Origin: Paenibacillus bovis
GTDB taxonomy: Bacteria > Bacillota > Bacilli > Bacillales > Bacillaceae_C
Length of the DNA: 46,756 nt
Assembly: GCA_007679095.1 (NCBI GenBank)
Contig: VEFU01000034.1
Location: 1-46,756, forward strand
Reading direction: 5' to 3'
Part shown: piece by piece, positions 37,321 to 46,756 of the stretch
Position numbering within the stretch: position 1 is the first letter of the stretch
How the letters are laid out: each line of letters begins with the position of its first letter
The notes under the pieces: model-generated
What the model saw: the letters and a program-made list of their open reading frames with translations, nothing else
Databases searched by the model: none
Told to the model about the DNA's origin: nothing
Made by a program: the position numbers and the translations under genes

Positions 37321-38457
37321 ATGAAATTCATCATTCAACGAAATCACCTAGTTGATAGTGTTCAAGATGTAATGAAGGCAGTATCATCAAGAACTACTAT
37401 TCCGATATTAACTGGGATTAAAATTGTTGCATCTGAAGAAGGATTAACTTTTACAGGAAGCGATTCTGATATTTCAATAGAATCTTTTATTCCAAAAGAG
37501 GAAGCTGGAGATGAACTAGTAGAAATTAAAGAAACTGGTGGAATCGTATTAAATGCAAAATTCTTTGGTGAAATTGTTAAAAAGCTACCAATGGATACAG
37601 TTGAATTTGAAGTTGTGAATCATCGTCAAACAATTATTAAATCTGGAAAAGCAGAATTTAATTTAAATGGATTGGATCCTGATGAATATCCACATCTACC
37701 ACAAATTGCAGAAGATAAAACTTTTACAATTGCTACAGATTTACTTAAATCGTTAATAAGACAAACCGTTTTTGCAGTGTCCACCTCAGAAACACGCCCC
37801 ATCTTGACAGGTGTAAACTGGCAAATTGAAAATGGGCTACTTGTTTGTACAGGTACAGATAGCCACCGTTTAGCAAGGAGATCTGTTCCTATCACTTTAG
37901 ATGATTCTGAAAATGTACAAGCTGTAATTCCAGGTAAGAGCTTACTGGAATTAAGTAAGATTTTAGATGATTCAAATGACTTAGTTGAAATAGTTATTAC
38001 AGAGAATCAAATCTTATTTAAATCTAAACATTTATTGTTTTTCTCTAGATTATTAGAAGGAAATTATCCTGATACATCCAGATTAATTCCTCAAGAGAGT
38101 AAAACAGATATTACATTGCATGTGAAAGATTTCCTTCACTCTATCGATCGTGCCTCATTACTAGCACGCGGTGAAAGGAATAATGTAGTAAAACTTGCAA
38201 CTTTAGAAGGAAACTCAATTGAAATATCTTCTACCACTCCTGAAATTGGAAATGTAGTAGAACAAGTTCAATGTGAATCTATAACAGGTGAAGAGTTAAA
38301 AATCTCCTTCAGTGCAAAATACATGATGGATGCTCTAAAAGCTCTAGAAGATGGTGACATTGTAATTAGTTTTACAGGAGCGATGAGACCTTTTATTATC
38401 CGTTCGGTAAATGATGAATCGATATTACAATTAATTCTTCCAGTAAGAACATTTTAA
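37321..38457 (+). CDS. dnaN: DNA polymerase III beta sliding clamp
   Basis: 378 residues, the B. subtilis length, with three clamp domains: MKFIIQRNHLVDSVQDVMKA, the middle ATDLLKSLIRQTVFAVS, and the C-terminal ILQLILPVRTF. It tethers polymerase to DNA. The frame opens at 37285, but ATG 37321, 9 nt after GGAGG, is the family start. A terminator follows it, so yaaA has its own promoter. Confidence 0.98.
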   Translation: MKFIIQRNHLVDSVQDVMKAVSSRTTIPILTGIKIVASEEGLTFTGSDSDISIESFIPKEEAGDELVEIKETGGIVLNAKFFGEIVKKLPMDTVEFEVVNHRQTIIKSGKAEFNLNGLDPDEYPHLPQIAEDKTFTIATDLLKSLIRQTVFAVSTSETRPILTGVNWQIENGLLVCTGTDSHRLARRSVPITLDDSENVQAVIPGKSLLELSKILDDSNDLVEIVITENQILFKSKHLLFFSRLLEGNYPDTSRLIPQESKTDITLHVKDFLHSIDRASLLARGERNNVVKLATLEGNSIEISSTTPEIGNVVEQVQCESITGEELKISFSAKYMMDALKALEDGDIVISFTGAMRPFIIRSVNDESILQLILPVRTF

Positions 38458-38492
38458 GTTAGAAAACTAGAACTAAATGATAAAAACAAAGT

Positions 38493-38538
38493 AAAAGCCA
38501 ACTAATTCTTGAATTACTTCAAGTTAGTTCGGCTTTTT
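38493..38538 (+). terminator. Terminator of dnaA-dnaN
   Basis: AAAAGCCAACTAATTCTTGAA folds onto TTCAAGTTAGTTCGGCTTTT with one bulge, followed by T residues. Confidence 0.85.
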
Positions 38539-38642
38539 ACTTTTATATAAGTATTTTGGTTCAAGTTTTACTAGTTATTTTAACCACAGTAAGTAATGAT
38601 TCCGTATTCATTTGTCGCTTTCGCATTTCTTCTTACATTTCT

Positions 38643-38690
38643 TTGTAAAAGGTTCTAATGTTTAGTAAAATATAGATAGTAACTAAACAT
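38643..38690 (+). promoter_or_regulatory. yaaA-recF promoter with overlapping inverted repeat
   Basis: TTGTAA (38643-38648), 17-nt spacer, TAAAAT (38666-38671). A perfect 9-bp inverted repeat, ATGTTTAGT (38658-38666) and ACTAAACAT (38682-38690), spans the -10 box and start region. It could be an operator or a leader hairpin. Confidence 0.55.
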
Positions 38691-38705
38691 GGAAAGAGTG
38701 AGAAT

Positions 38706-38921
38706 GTGGAAATTAAAGTTCAAATTGACACAGATACGATCACACTAGGCCAATTTTTAAAATTAGCTGATGTTATTCAATCTGGCGGAATGGCAAAATG
38801 GTTTTTGAGTGAACACGATGTATTTGTTAATGGCGAACAAGACCAGAGAAGAGGTCGTAAACTCGCAGTTCATGATAAAATTGAGATCGAAGGAATAGGT
38901 AAGTTTATTATTGTTCGGTGA
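38706..38921 (+). CDS. yaaA: YaaA, S4-domain RNA-binding protein
   Basis: 71 residues, the family length, with an S4-like fold ([36 protein letters not shown]). Found between dnaN and recF throughout Bacillus. It probably binds structured RNA, perhaps on the ribosome. The start is GTG 38706; the ribosome site (GAGTGAG) is weak. It overlaps by a few bases the leader of recF. Confidence 0.93.
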   Translation: MEIKVQIDTDTITLGQFLKLADVIQSGGMAKWFLSEHDVFVNGEQDQRRGRKLAVHDKIEIEGIGKFIIVR

Positions 38922-38935
38922 AGGATGTTGACTTC

Positions 38936-40054
38936 ATGTATTTGCAAGAATTTCAGTTGGAAAATTATAGAAATTATGAAAAGCTATCGGTTTCCTTTGA
39001 AAATAACGTAAATGTTATTTTAGGTGAAAACGCCCAAGGGAAAACGAATATGATAGAATCTATATATGTATTAGGAATGGCAAAATCACACCGGACATCT
39101 AATGACAAAGATTTAATACGTTGGGATACAGAATATGCTAAAATAATGGGAAGGTTGCAAAAAGCACACAGTTCGGTTCCATTAGAATTAACTGTGTCAA
39201 AAAAAGGTAAAAAAGCAAAATTTAATCATATTGAACAAAAAAGGCTAAGTACTTATGTTGGGAATATGAATGTTGTTATGTTTGCTCCTGAAGATCTAAA
39301 CCTTGTAAAAGGCAGTCCCCAAGTAAGAAGACGTTTTATAGATATGGAGCTTGGTCAAGTTTCCCCTGTTTATTTACATGATATGAGTCAATTTCATAAA
39401 GTACTCCAACAAAGGAATTTATATTTAAAGCAATTGCAAATAAAAAAACAAAAAGATATTACCTTTCTCGAAGTGTTGAATGAACAATATATTGAACTCG
39501 CGATAAAAGTAATTAGACGACGGTTTGAATTTATCCGAAAACTAGAAGATTGGGCAAAGCCAATACATTCTGGTATTTCACGAGGAATGGAAACATTAAG
39601 TATTAAATATAAGCCTTCTATAGAGGTATCGGAAGACACAGATTGGTCAAAGATGGTAGATGTATTCGAAAATAAATTTAGCCAAATTCAACAACGAGAG
39701 ATTGACCGTGGTGTCAGTCTGATAGGGCCTCACCGCGATGAGGTTATATTTTTTGTGAATGGACGCGATGTACAAACTTTTGGCTCTCAAGGTCAACAAC
39801 GAACGACAGCCCTATCTGTTAAACTTGCTGAGATAGATTTAATACATTCAGAGATTAATGAATATCCAATATTATTACTTGATGATGTCCTTTCTGAACT
39901 TGATGATTACCGCCAATCACATTTGTTAAATACGATAAAGGGGAAGATTCAAACCTTTGTTACAACAACATCAGTGGATGGGATTGATCATCAGACTCTT
40001 AAAGAAGCAAACACATTTCATGTTCGTAATGGTTTCATGGAGAAAGGGAATTGA
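38936..40054 (+). CDS. recF: RecF, DNA repair and replication-restart ATPase
   Basis: 372 residues. Walker [11 protein letters not shown], the ABC-like signature around [13 protein letters not shown], and Walker [13 protein letters not shown]. It loads RecA onto gapped DNA with RecO/RecR. The frame opens at 38918, but ATG 38936 ([14 protein letters not shown]) lies 8-10 nt after AAGGA and matches the family start. Confidence 0.97.
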   Translation: MYLQEFQLENYRNYEKLSVSFENNVNVILGENAQGKTNMIESIYVLGMAKSHRTSNDKDLIRWDTEYAKIMGRLQKAHSSVPLELTVSKKGKKAKFNHIEQKRLSTYVGNMNVVMFAPEDLNLVKGSPQVRRRFIDMELGQVSPVYLHDMSQFHKVLQQRNLYLKQLQIKKQKDITFLEVLNEQYIELAIKVIRRRFEFIRKLEDWAKPIHSGISRGMETLSIKYKPSIEVSEDTDWSKMVDVFENKFSQIQQREIDRGVSLIGPHRDEVIFFVNGRDVQTFGSQGQQRTTALSVKLAEIDLIHSEINEYPILLLDDVLSELDDYRQSHLLNTIKGKIQTFVTTTSVDGIDHQTLKEANTFHVRNGFMEKGN

Positions 40055-40063
40055 GGTGATAGG

Positions 40064-40324
40064 ATGTATGTCCATATTGGGGAAGATGTAATGATTTGGG
40101 CAAGTGATATTATCACTATTATTGAGAAAGAAACGGTAGACTCATCTGAAGATATTCAATTACATTTACAGAAAAAAGCGGATGTAATTGAGGATTTATC
40201 GCATGGTGCAGATTACAAATCCTTAGTAATAACGGAGTCTCATATTTACCTATCTCCCATTGCTTCTGGAACTATTAAAAAAAGATTAACAAAATTAGCT
40301 GATGAAGAGCTATTTATTTTATAG
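40064..40324 (+). CDS. remB: RemB (YaaB), extracellular-matrix regulator
   Basis: 86 residues, DUF370 family: MYVHIGEDVMIWASDIITII and the C-terminal SLVITESHIYLSPIASGTIKKR. RemB is associated with matrix-gene regulation in B. subtilis, being a paralogue of the DNA-binding RemA. ATG 40064 follows GAGGTG. It lies 9 nt after recF and upstream of gyrB, the standard order. Confidence 0.92.
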   Translation: MYVHIGEDVMIWASDIITIIEKETVDSSEDIQLHLQKKADVIEDLSHGADYKSLVITESHIYLSPIASGTIKKRLTKLADEELFIL

Positions 40325-40429
40325 ATTAACGACATATATGGAGCCCGCGATATGCGGGTCTTAAGCCGTTCTCTAACAATATCAAGCAGTCAAAATAGAC
40401 TAGCTTTTATATATAAGATGTTTTATTAG

Positions 40430-42436
<2,007 letters not shown>

Positions 42437-42503
42437 GTGTAGAGACTTTTGACTTTAAAATAGGGTTTATAGCTTAAAATTGAAATTATATATGTTTAGC
42501 TTT

Positions 42504-42600
42504 AGGCGCTATCAGCATTAGTTTTATAAGTTAATTTATGAATGACATAGATTGTTTTTTGTTAAATTATCGTATTGCTAGTTGCTGATAGACGAACGCC
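42504..42600. repeat. Inverted repeat in the gyrB-gyrA spacer
   Basis: TATCAGCA (42510-42517) pairs with TGCTGATA (42583-42590) and GGCG (42505-42508) with CGCC (42597-42600) around a 65-nt A/T-rich loop. No T run follows, so it is not a normal terminator. It would lie in the gyrBA transcript. Confidence 0.6.
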
Positions 42601-42634
42601 TATTGCTTTCTTATGAGGGAGGTTCCCAAACGGT

Positions 42635-45193
42635 ATGGCTGAAATACCAAGTTCTAATGTTAAAGAAATTAATTTAAGTCATGAAATGCGTACATCATTT
42701 CTAGACTATGCAATGAGTGTAATTGTTGCACGTGCATTGCCTGACGTACGTGATGGTTTAAAACCAGTTCACAGACGTATTTTATATGCGATGAATGATT
42801 TAGGAATGACAAGTGATAAAGCATATAAAAAATCTGCACGTATTGTTGGGGAAGTTATTGGTAAGTACCATCCACATGGTGACTCAGCGGTTTATGAGAC
42901 AATGGTAAGGATGGCACAAGATTTTAGCTATCGTAATATGCTTGTAGATGGTCATGGAAACTTCGGATCTGTAGATGGCGACTCTGCTGCGGCAATGCGT
43001 TATACAGAAGCAAGAATGTCAAAAATCTCTATGGAGTTAGTACGTGACTTAAATAAAGATACAATCGATTATAAAGACAACTATGATGGCTCTGAAAAAG
43101 AACCAGTTGTATTACCTGCGCGCTTCCCGAATTTACTAGTTAACGGTTCCTCTGGAATTGCGGTTGGGATGGCAACAAATATCCCACCACATCAATTAGG
43201 TGAAGTTATCAATGGTTTACTTGCTCTAAGTCATGAGCCGGATATTACGATCCAAGAACTAATGGAGCATATCCCAGGGCCAGATTTCCCTACTGCAGGA
43301 ATTATTATTGGTAGGAGCGGAATTAGAAGAGCATATGAAACAGGTCGCGGTTCTATTACATTAAGAGCAAAAGTAGAAATTGAAACAAAAGCGAATGGAA
43401 GAGAAACAATTCTCGTTCATGAGCTCCCATATCAAGTTGTTAAGGCGAAGTTAATTGAACGTATTGCTGAGCTTGTTAGAGAAAAGAAAATTGACGGCAT
43501 TACAGATTTGCGTGATGAGTCAGACCGTAACGGAATGCGAATTGTTATTGAGGTCCGTAGAGATGCTAATGCGAATGTAATTTTAAACAATTTATTTAAG
43601 TTGACAGCAATGCAAACGAACTTTGGAATAAATATGCTTGCATTAGTGGATGGACAACCTAAAGTATTAAACTTAAAGCAATGCCTCTACTATTACCTTG
43701 AACATCAAAAAGAAATTATTAGAAGAAGAACAGAGTTTGAATTACGTAAAGCAGAAGCTCGTGCACATATTCTAGAAGGATTAAGAATTGCTTTAGATCA
43801 TATTGATGCAATCATTGCATTGATTAGAGGATCAGAAACAACAGAAATAGCTAAGAATGGCTTAATGGAGCAATTCTCATTATCAGAAAAACAAGCACAA
43901 GCAATTCTAGATATGCGTCTTCAACGTTTAACTGGATTAGAAAGAGAAAAGATTGAAGAAGAATATCAAAATCTCATCCAATTAATTGGAGAATTAAAGG
44001 CGATATTAGCCGATGAGGAAAAAGTATTAGAAATTATTCGTGAAGAATTACTAGAAATTAAAGAGCGCTTCGACGATGGAAGAAGGACTGAAATTGTTTC
44101 TGGTGGGATTGAACAAATTGAAGATGAAGACTTAATCCCAAGAGAAAATATCGTTGTAACCTTAACTCATAATGGTTATATTAAACGATTGCCAATTTCA
44201 ACTTACCGTAGCCAAAAACGTGGTGGACGCGGTGTACAAGGAATGGGAACAAATGATGATGATTTTGTTCAACATTTAATTACCTCTTCTACGCACGATA
44301 CAATCTTGTTCTTTACGAATAAAGGTAAAGTATATAAAGCAAAAGGGTATGAAATCCCAGAATTTAGCAGAACGGCTAAGGGATTACCAATCATTAATTT
44401 ACTAGGAATAGAAAAAGACGAATGGGTAAATACCGTAATTTGCGTAGAGGAATATTTAGAAGATTGGTATCTATTCTTTGCGACGAAACAAGGGATTGTA
44501 AAACGAACACCAGTATCTGCATTTGCTCATATTAGAAATAATGGATTAATTGCACTTGGTTTACGTGATAATGATGAGCTGATTTCAGTGCAATTAACAG
44601 ATGGCAATAAGGATATAGTGGTTGGTACGAAAAATGGTCTATTAATCAGATTTAATGAAAATGATGTTAGATCCATGGGGCGTACTGCAACTGGTGTTAA
44701 AGGAATCACGCTTTCAGGTGACGATGAAGTAGTCGGCATGGAAATCCTTGAAGAAGACAATGATGTTCTCGTCGTAACGAAGAATGGTTATGGAAAACGA
44801 ACACCAGCTGCTGAATACCGCATTCAATCACGTGGTGGTAAGGGATTAATAACATGTAAGATTACGGATAAAACAGGTACTGTAGTGGCTGTTGAAACTG
44901 TAAAAGGCGATGAAGATATTATGCTTATTACAGTAGGCGGTATCTTGATTCGTATGGACGTTAACGACATTTCTGTTATTGGTAGAAATACTCAAGGGGT
45001 CAAGTTAATGACACTTGGAGAAGAAGCATATGTCTCAACAGTGGCTAAAGTTGAAAAAGAAGAAATTGATACTGAAGAAACTGATAATGAGAATGAATCC
45101 GAGGAAGAAAACAATTCCGAAGAGTCTACTGATATAGATGTAGAAAATGTTATAGAAGAAGATATGAATAAGGATGAGAATCCGGAAGAGTAA
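42635..45193 (+). CDS. gyrA: DNA gyrase subunit A with a long acidic tail
   Basis: 852 residues. Catalytic Tyr123 in [11 protein letters not shown], quinolone region with HGDSAVYE (Ser84), the GyrA box [10 protein letters not shown] and six-bladed C-terminal wrapping domain repeats. The last ~50 residues are almost all Glu/Asp/Asn/Ser, longer than in B. subtilis GyrA (about 821). The start is ATG 42635; GGGAGG lies 12 nt upstream, longer than usual, with no better start nearby. A strong terminator follows. Confidence 0.97.
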   Translation: MAEIPSSNVKEINLSHEMRTSFLDYAMSVIVARALPDVRDGLKPVHRRILYAMNDLGMTSDKAYKKSARIVGEVIGKYHPHGDSAVYETMVRMAQDFSYRNMLVDGHGNFGSVDGDSAAAMRYTEARMSKISMELVRDLNKDTIDYKDNYDGSEKEPVVLPARFPNLLVNGSSGIAVGMATNIPPHQLGEVINGLLALSHEPDITIQELMEHIPGPDFPTAGIIIGRSGIRRAYETGRGSITLRAKVEIETKANGRETILVHELPYQVVKAKLIERIAELVREKKIDGITDLRDESDRNGMRIVIEVRRDANANVILNNLFKLTAMQTNFGINMLALVDGQPKVLNLKQCLYYYLEHQKEIIRRRTEFELRKAEARAHILEGLRIALDHIDAIIALIRGSETTEIAKNGLMEQFSLSEKQAQAILDMRLQRLTGLEREKIEEEYQNLIQLIGELKAILADEEKVLEIIREELLEIKERFDDGRRTEIVSGGIEQIEDEDLIPRENIVVTLTHNGYIKRLPISTYRSQKRGGRGVQGMGTNDDDFVQHLITSSTHDTILFFTNKGKVYKAKGYEIPEFSRTAKGLPIINLLGIEKDEWVNTVICVEEYLEDWYLFFATKQGIVKRTPVSAFAHIRNNGLIALGLRDNDELISVQLTDGNKDIVVGTKNGLLIRFNENDVRSMGRTATGVKGITLSGDDEVVGMEILEEDNDVLVVTKNGYGKRTPAAEYRIQSRGGKGLITCKITDKTGTVVAVETVKGDEDIMLITVGGILIRMDVNDISVIGRNTQGVKLMTLGEEAYVSTVAKVEKEEIDTEETDNENESEEENNSEESTDIDVENVIEEDMNKDENPEE

Positions 45194-45198
45194 AGAGC

Positions 45199-45226
45199 AA
45201 AAGGCGCCGGCAAGGCGCCTTTTGTT
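45199..45226 (+). terminator. Terminator of gyrBA
   Basis: AAAAGGCGCC (45199-45208) pairs perfectly with GGCGCCTTTT (45214-45223), followed by GTTT. Confidence 0.92.
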
Positions 45227-45257
45227 TATATGATGATTGTATTTGGAGGGAATTAAC

Positions 45258-46346
45258 GTGAAAGTGAATATAGAAACTTTACAAATAGGTTCAGTCGTAA
45301 CAAAAGATGTGATGGGGAAAACAAGTTATCCTATTATTCCAAAGAATACAGTCATTACAGAGAAAGAGTTAGAAATTTTACGAGCATTTCTTATTAAGGA
45401 AATTGAAATAAAAAAGCAGTTAGTAACAGGTGAGAAAGCTATAATTGATGAGAAAGTTGCTCCAGTTACAAAAAGGGAAAAAACAATACAAACTACTAAG
45501 AAAGGATTTGTGGAAGAGTATCGTTTTGCGGTTGAGCAATATAAACATGAATTTACTACCTGGCAATCTGGTGGGAAGGTTAATATCTCGAAGATAAGAG
45601 AAATCTTAAATCCAGTATTTGAAGCTTCTCATAATAGTAAAAGTTGGATTAGATCTATTCATCAATATGCAAATAAAGAGGACTATCATTATTACCACGC
45701 AATTGCTATCGGATTAATAGCAGGATACATAGCAAAGGAACTAGGTTTTAATAAAGGAAATTGCTTTCAAATAGCATTAGCTGGTTGTCTCGCCGATTGT
45801 GGGATGGCAAAACTACCGCTAAACCTTCTTTCTTTTGATAAAAGTTTAACTAGCCAGTCATGGGCTGAAATAAAAAAGCATCCTATTCATAGCTATCAAA
45901 TGGTAAAAAATATTACTCTTTTAAAACCAGAAATGAAACTTGCGATTCTTCAACATCATGAAAGAATTGATGGAACAGGCTATCCACTTGCAGAAAAAGG
46001 GAATAGGGTACACAAATACTCACAAATTATTGCAATAGCTGATATTTATCATGCGATGACATCTGAGCGTCCGTATAAAAAAGCACAATCACCTTTTAAA
46101 GTATTACAAAGTATGGAAGAAGATCAGTTTGGAAAATTAGATGTTTCAGTATTAAATATTCTCGTCACAGCTATTACAAATCTCCCATTAGGGACTAGTG
46201 TGTCTCTTTCAAATGGTGATATTGGGAAAATTATTTTTGTAAAACCGGAATTACCGACAAGACCAATGGTTAAAATAAATGATACTGGTGAAATACTGGA
46301 TTTGATTAATCATAGGGATATATATATTGAAAATGTTATCTATTAG
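45258..46346 (+). CDS. HD-GYP-type phosphodiesterase-like protein with an altered HD dyad
   Basis: 362 residues. The C-terminal half has the HD-GYP layout: YYHAIAIGLIAGYIAKELG, CLADCGMAKLPLNLL, HPIHSYQMV, LQHHERIDGTGYPL and IIAIADIYHAMTSERPY. The usual HD pair (as in LLHDIGK) reads AD here, so one metal-binding His is missing, while HHE, DG-GYP and other ligands remain. The family hydrolyses c-di-GMP; activity here is uncertain. The N-terminal ~110 residues have no recognised domain. The frame opens at 45237, but GTG 45258, 7 nt after GGAGGG, is the likely start. Located between gyrA and the rRNA operon. Confidence 0.85.
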   Translation: MKVNIETLQIGSVVTKDVMGKTSYPIIPKNTVITEKELEILRAFLIKEIEIKKQLVTGEKAIIDEKVAPVTKREKTIQTTKKGFVEEYRFAVEQYKHEFTTWQSGGKVNISKIREILNPVFEASHNSKSWIRSIHQYANKEDYHYYHAIAIGLIAGYIAKELGFNKGNCFQIALAGCLADCGMAKLPLNLLSFDKSLTSQSWAEIKKHPIHSYQMVKNITLLKPEMKLAILQHHERIDGTGYPLAEKGNRVHKYSQIIAIADIYHAMTSERPYKKAQSPFKVLQSMEEDQFGKLDVSVLNILVTAITNLPLGTSVSLSNGDIGKIIFVKPELPTRPMVKINDTGEILDLINHRDIYIENVIY

Positions 46347-46408
46347 TTTGTTTTATTGTTGTTGCATTTAATAGAATTGCGCGACTTAAATTAATTTCAA
46401 AATACCCC

Positions 46409-46437
46409 TTGCATCCCATACTGATTGGTGTTACATT
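46409..46437 (+). promoter_or_regulatory. rRNA operon promoter P1
   Basis: TTGCAT (46409-46414), a 17-nt spacer, TACATT (46432-46437). It is 74 bp upstream of a second, stronger promoter, the tandem layout of Bacillus rrn operons. Confidence 0.65.
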
Positions 46438-46482
46438 AGTACATGTGCTTGAGAGCACAAACAAATAAAAAATAATATTTTG

Positions 46483-46511
46483 TTGACAAAGCATAATAAC
46501 TTTGTTAATAT
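46483..46511 (+). promoter_or_regulatory. rRNA operon promoter P2
   Basis: TTGACA (46483-46488), a 17-nt spacer and TAATAT (46506-46511). Downstream are a short hairpin (GTCGC / GCGAC, 46519-46534) and a boxA-like antitermination sequence, TGTTCCTTGAAAACT (about 46543-46557). The stretch 46347-46676 has no gene; it holds these promoters and the rRNA leader. Confidence 0.85.
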
Positions 46512-46610
46512 AGAAAAGTCGCCATTGAGCGACAAAGTGATTTGTTCCTTGAAAACTGAACGAAACGAAGCGTTAACAATAATTAAGTAAGACCAGCAAG
46601 AGCTTTAAGG

Positions 46611-46669
46611 AACAAAGGCTAAGTTCGCCACGTCCTGTGGCAACGCCTTTGTTAGTGCATCCATGCACT
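46611..46669 (+). ncRNA. Bacillaceae-1-like hairpin module in the rRNA leader
   Basis: Outer stem AACAAAGGC (46611-46619) / GCCTTTGTT (46645-46653); inner hairpin GCCAC-GTCCT-GTGGC (46627-46641) with the RUCCU loop; second hairpin AGTGC-ATCCA-TGCACT (46654-46669). The Bacillaceae-1 motif is known to occur next to rRNA operons. It ends 7 nt before 16S, so an rRNA-processing role is possible. Confidence 0.6.
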
Positions 46670-46676
46670 TCAAAAC

Positions 46677-46756
46677 TTCAATGAGAGTTTGATCCTGGCT
46701 CAGGACGAACGCTGGCGGCGTGCCTAATACATGCAAGTCGAGCGGACTTTTTGGGA
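46677..46756 (+). rRNA. rrs: 16S ribosomal RNA, 5' end (cut by window edge)
   Basis: GAGAGTTTGATCCTGGCTCAG begins at 46683 (the universal 27F region), followed by the conserved sequence to TGCAAGTCGAGCGG. The mature 5' end is placed at 46677 by analogy with B. subtilis, where six bases precede GAGAG. Only the first ~80 nt are present. Confidence 0.97.

Noticed and set aside
40345-40362. CCCGC/GCGGG hairpin between remB and gyrB as a terminator
   Set aside because: No T run follows on either strand; recorded only as a small hairpin.

Overview
The window is a low-G+C Firmicute chromosome segment carrying the replication origin of a spore-forming Bacillaceae bacterium. Gene content and order match the Bacillus oriC region (rpmH-rnpA-yidC-jag-mnmE-mnmG-rsmG-noc-parA-parB to the left of oriC; dnaA-dnaN-yaaA-recF-remB-gyrB-gyrA-rrn to the right). 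The dispersed repeats and the protein sequences suggest an Oceanobacillus/Virgibacillus-like lineage; that placement is inference. The spore genes yyaC and spoIIIJ/jag support an endospore former. Nearly all genes point away from oriC (about 35.2-37.3 kb), co-directional with replication.

Left arm, reading away from oriC on the minus strand: rpmH, rnpA, yidC, jag, an LTA-synthase-family gene, mnmE, mnmG, rsmG, noc, parA, parB; yyaC on the plus strand; a 0.55 kb block of nested repeats; a DUF951 gene, ychF, a decayed XRE-regulator pseudogene, a DUF378 gene, rpsF-ssb-rpsR, yybS-gdpP-rplI, dnaB (called dnaC in B. subtilis), helD, a secreted M23 peptidase, the walR-walK-yycH-yycI-walJ operon, an HtrA-type protease, a small CxxH/CxxC protein, and finally the 3' end of an IS4-type transposase gene where rlmH would be expected. 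Right arm: dnaA, dnaN, yaaA, recF, remB, gyrB, gyrA, an HD-GYP-type gene, then tandem rRNA promoters and the first bases of a 16S gene.

Non-coding signals are rich. oriC has an upstream DnaA-box array and, between dnaA and dnaN, a DnaA box pair followed by GGCCC and five [C/T]TA trios. Two further DnaA-box clusters lie at 0.5-0.8 kb and 30.9 kb. Two perfect parS sites and one near-perfect copy serve ParB. Three copies of a ~188 bp palindromic MITE-like element are present, two with perfect 9-bp direct repeats at their ends. A perfect consensus promoter plus terminator between helD and dnaB predicts an unannotated ~105-nt small RNA. Two Bacillaceae-1-like hairpin modules occur, one in the rRNA leader and one nested in a dispersed repeat. 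A consensus WalR box lies upstream of the M23 peptidase gene beside walRK.

Many genes start with TTG or GTG; for these the start was chosen from the Shine-Dalgarno position and family alignment. Overall this is a core-genome region, and the novelty lies mainly in the small RNA, the repeats and the pseudogene rather than in a new protein system.
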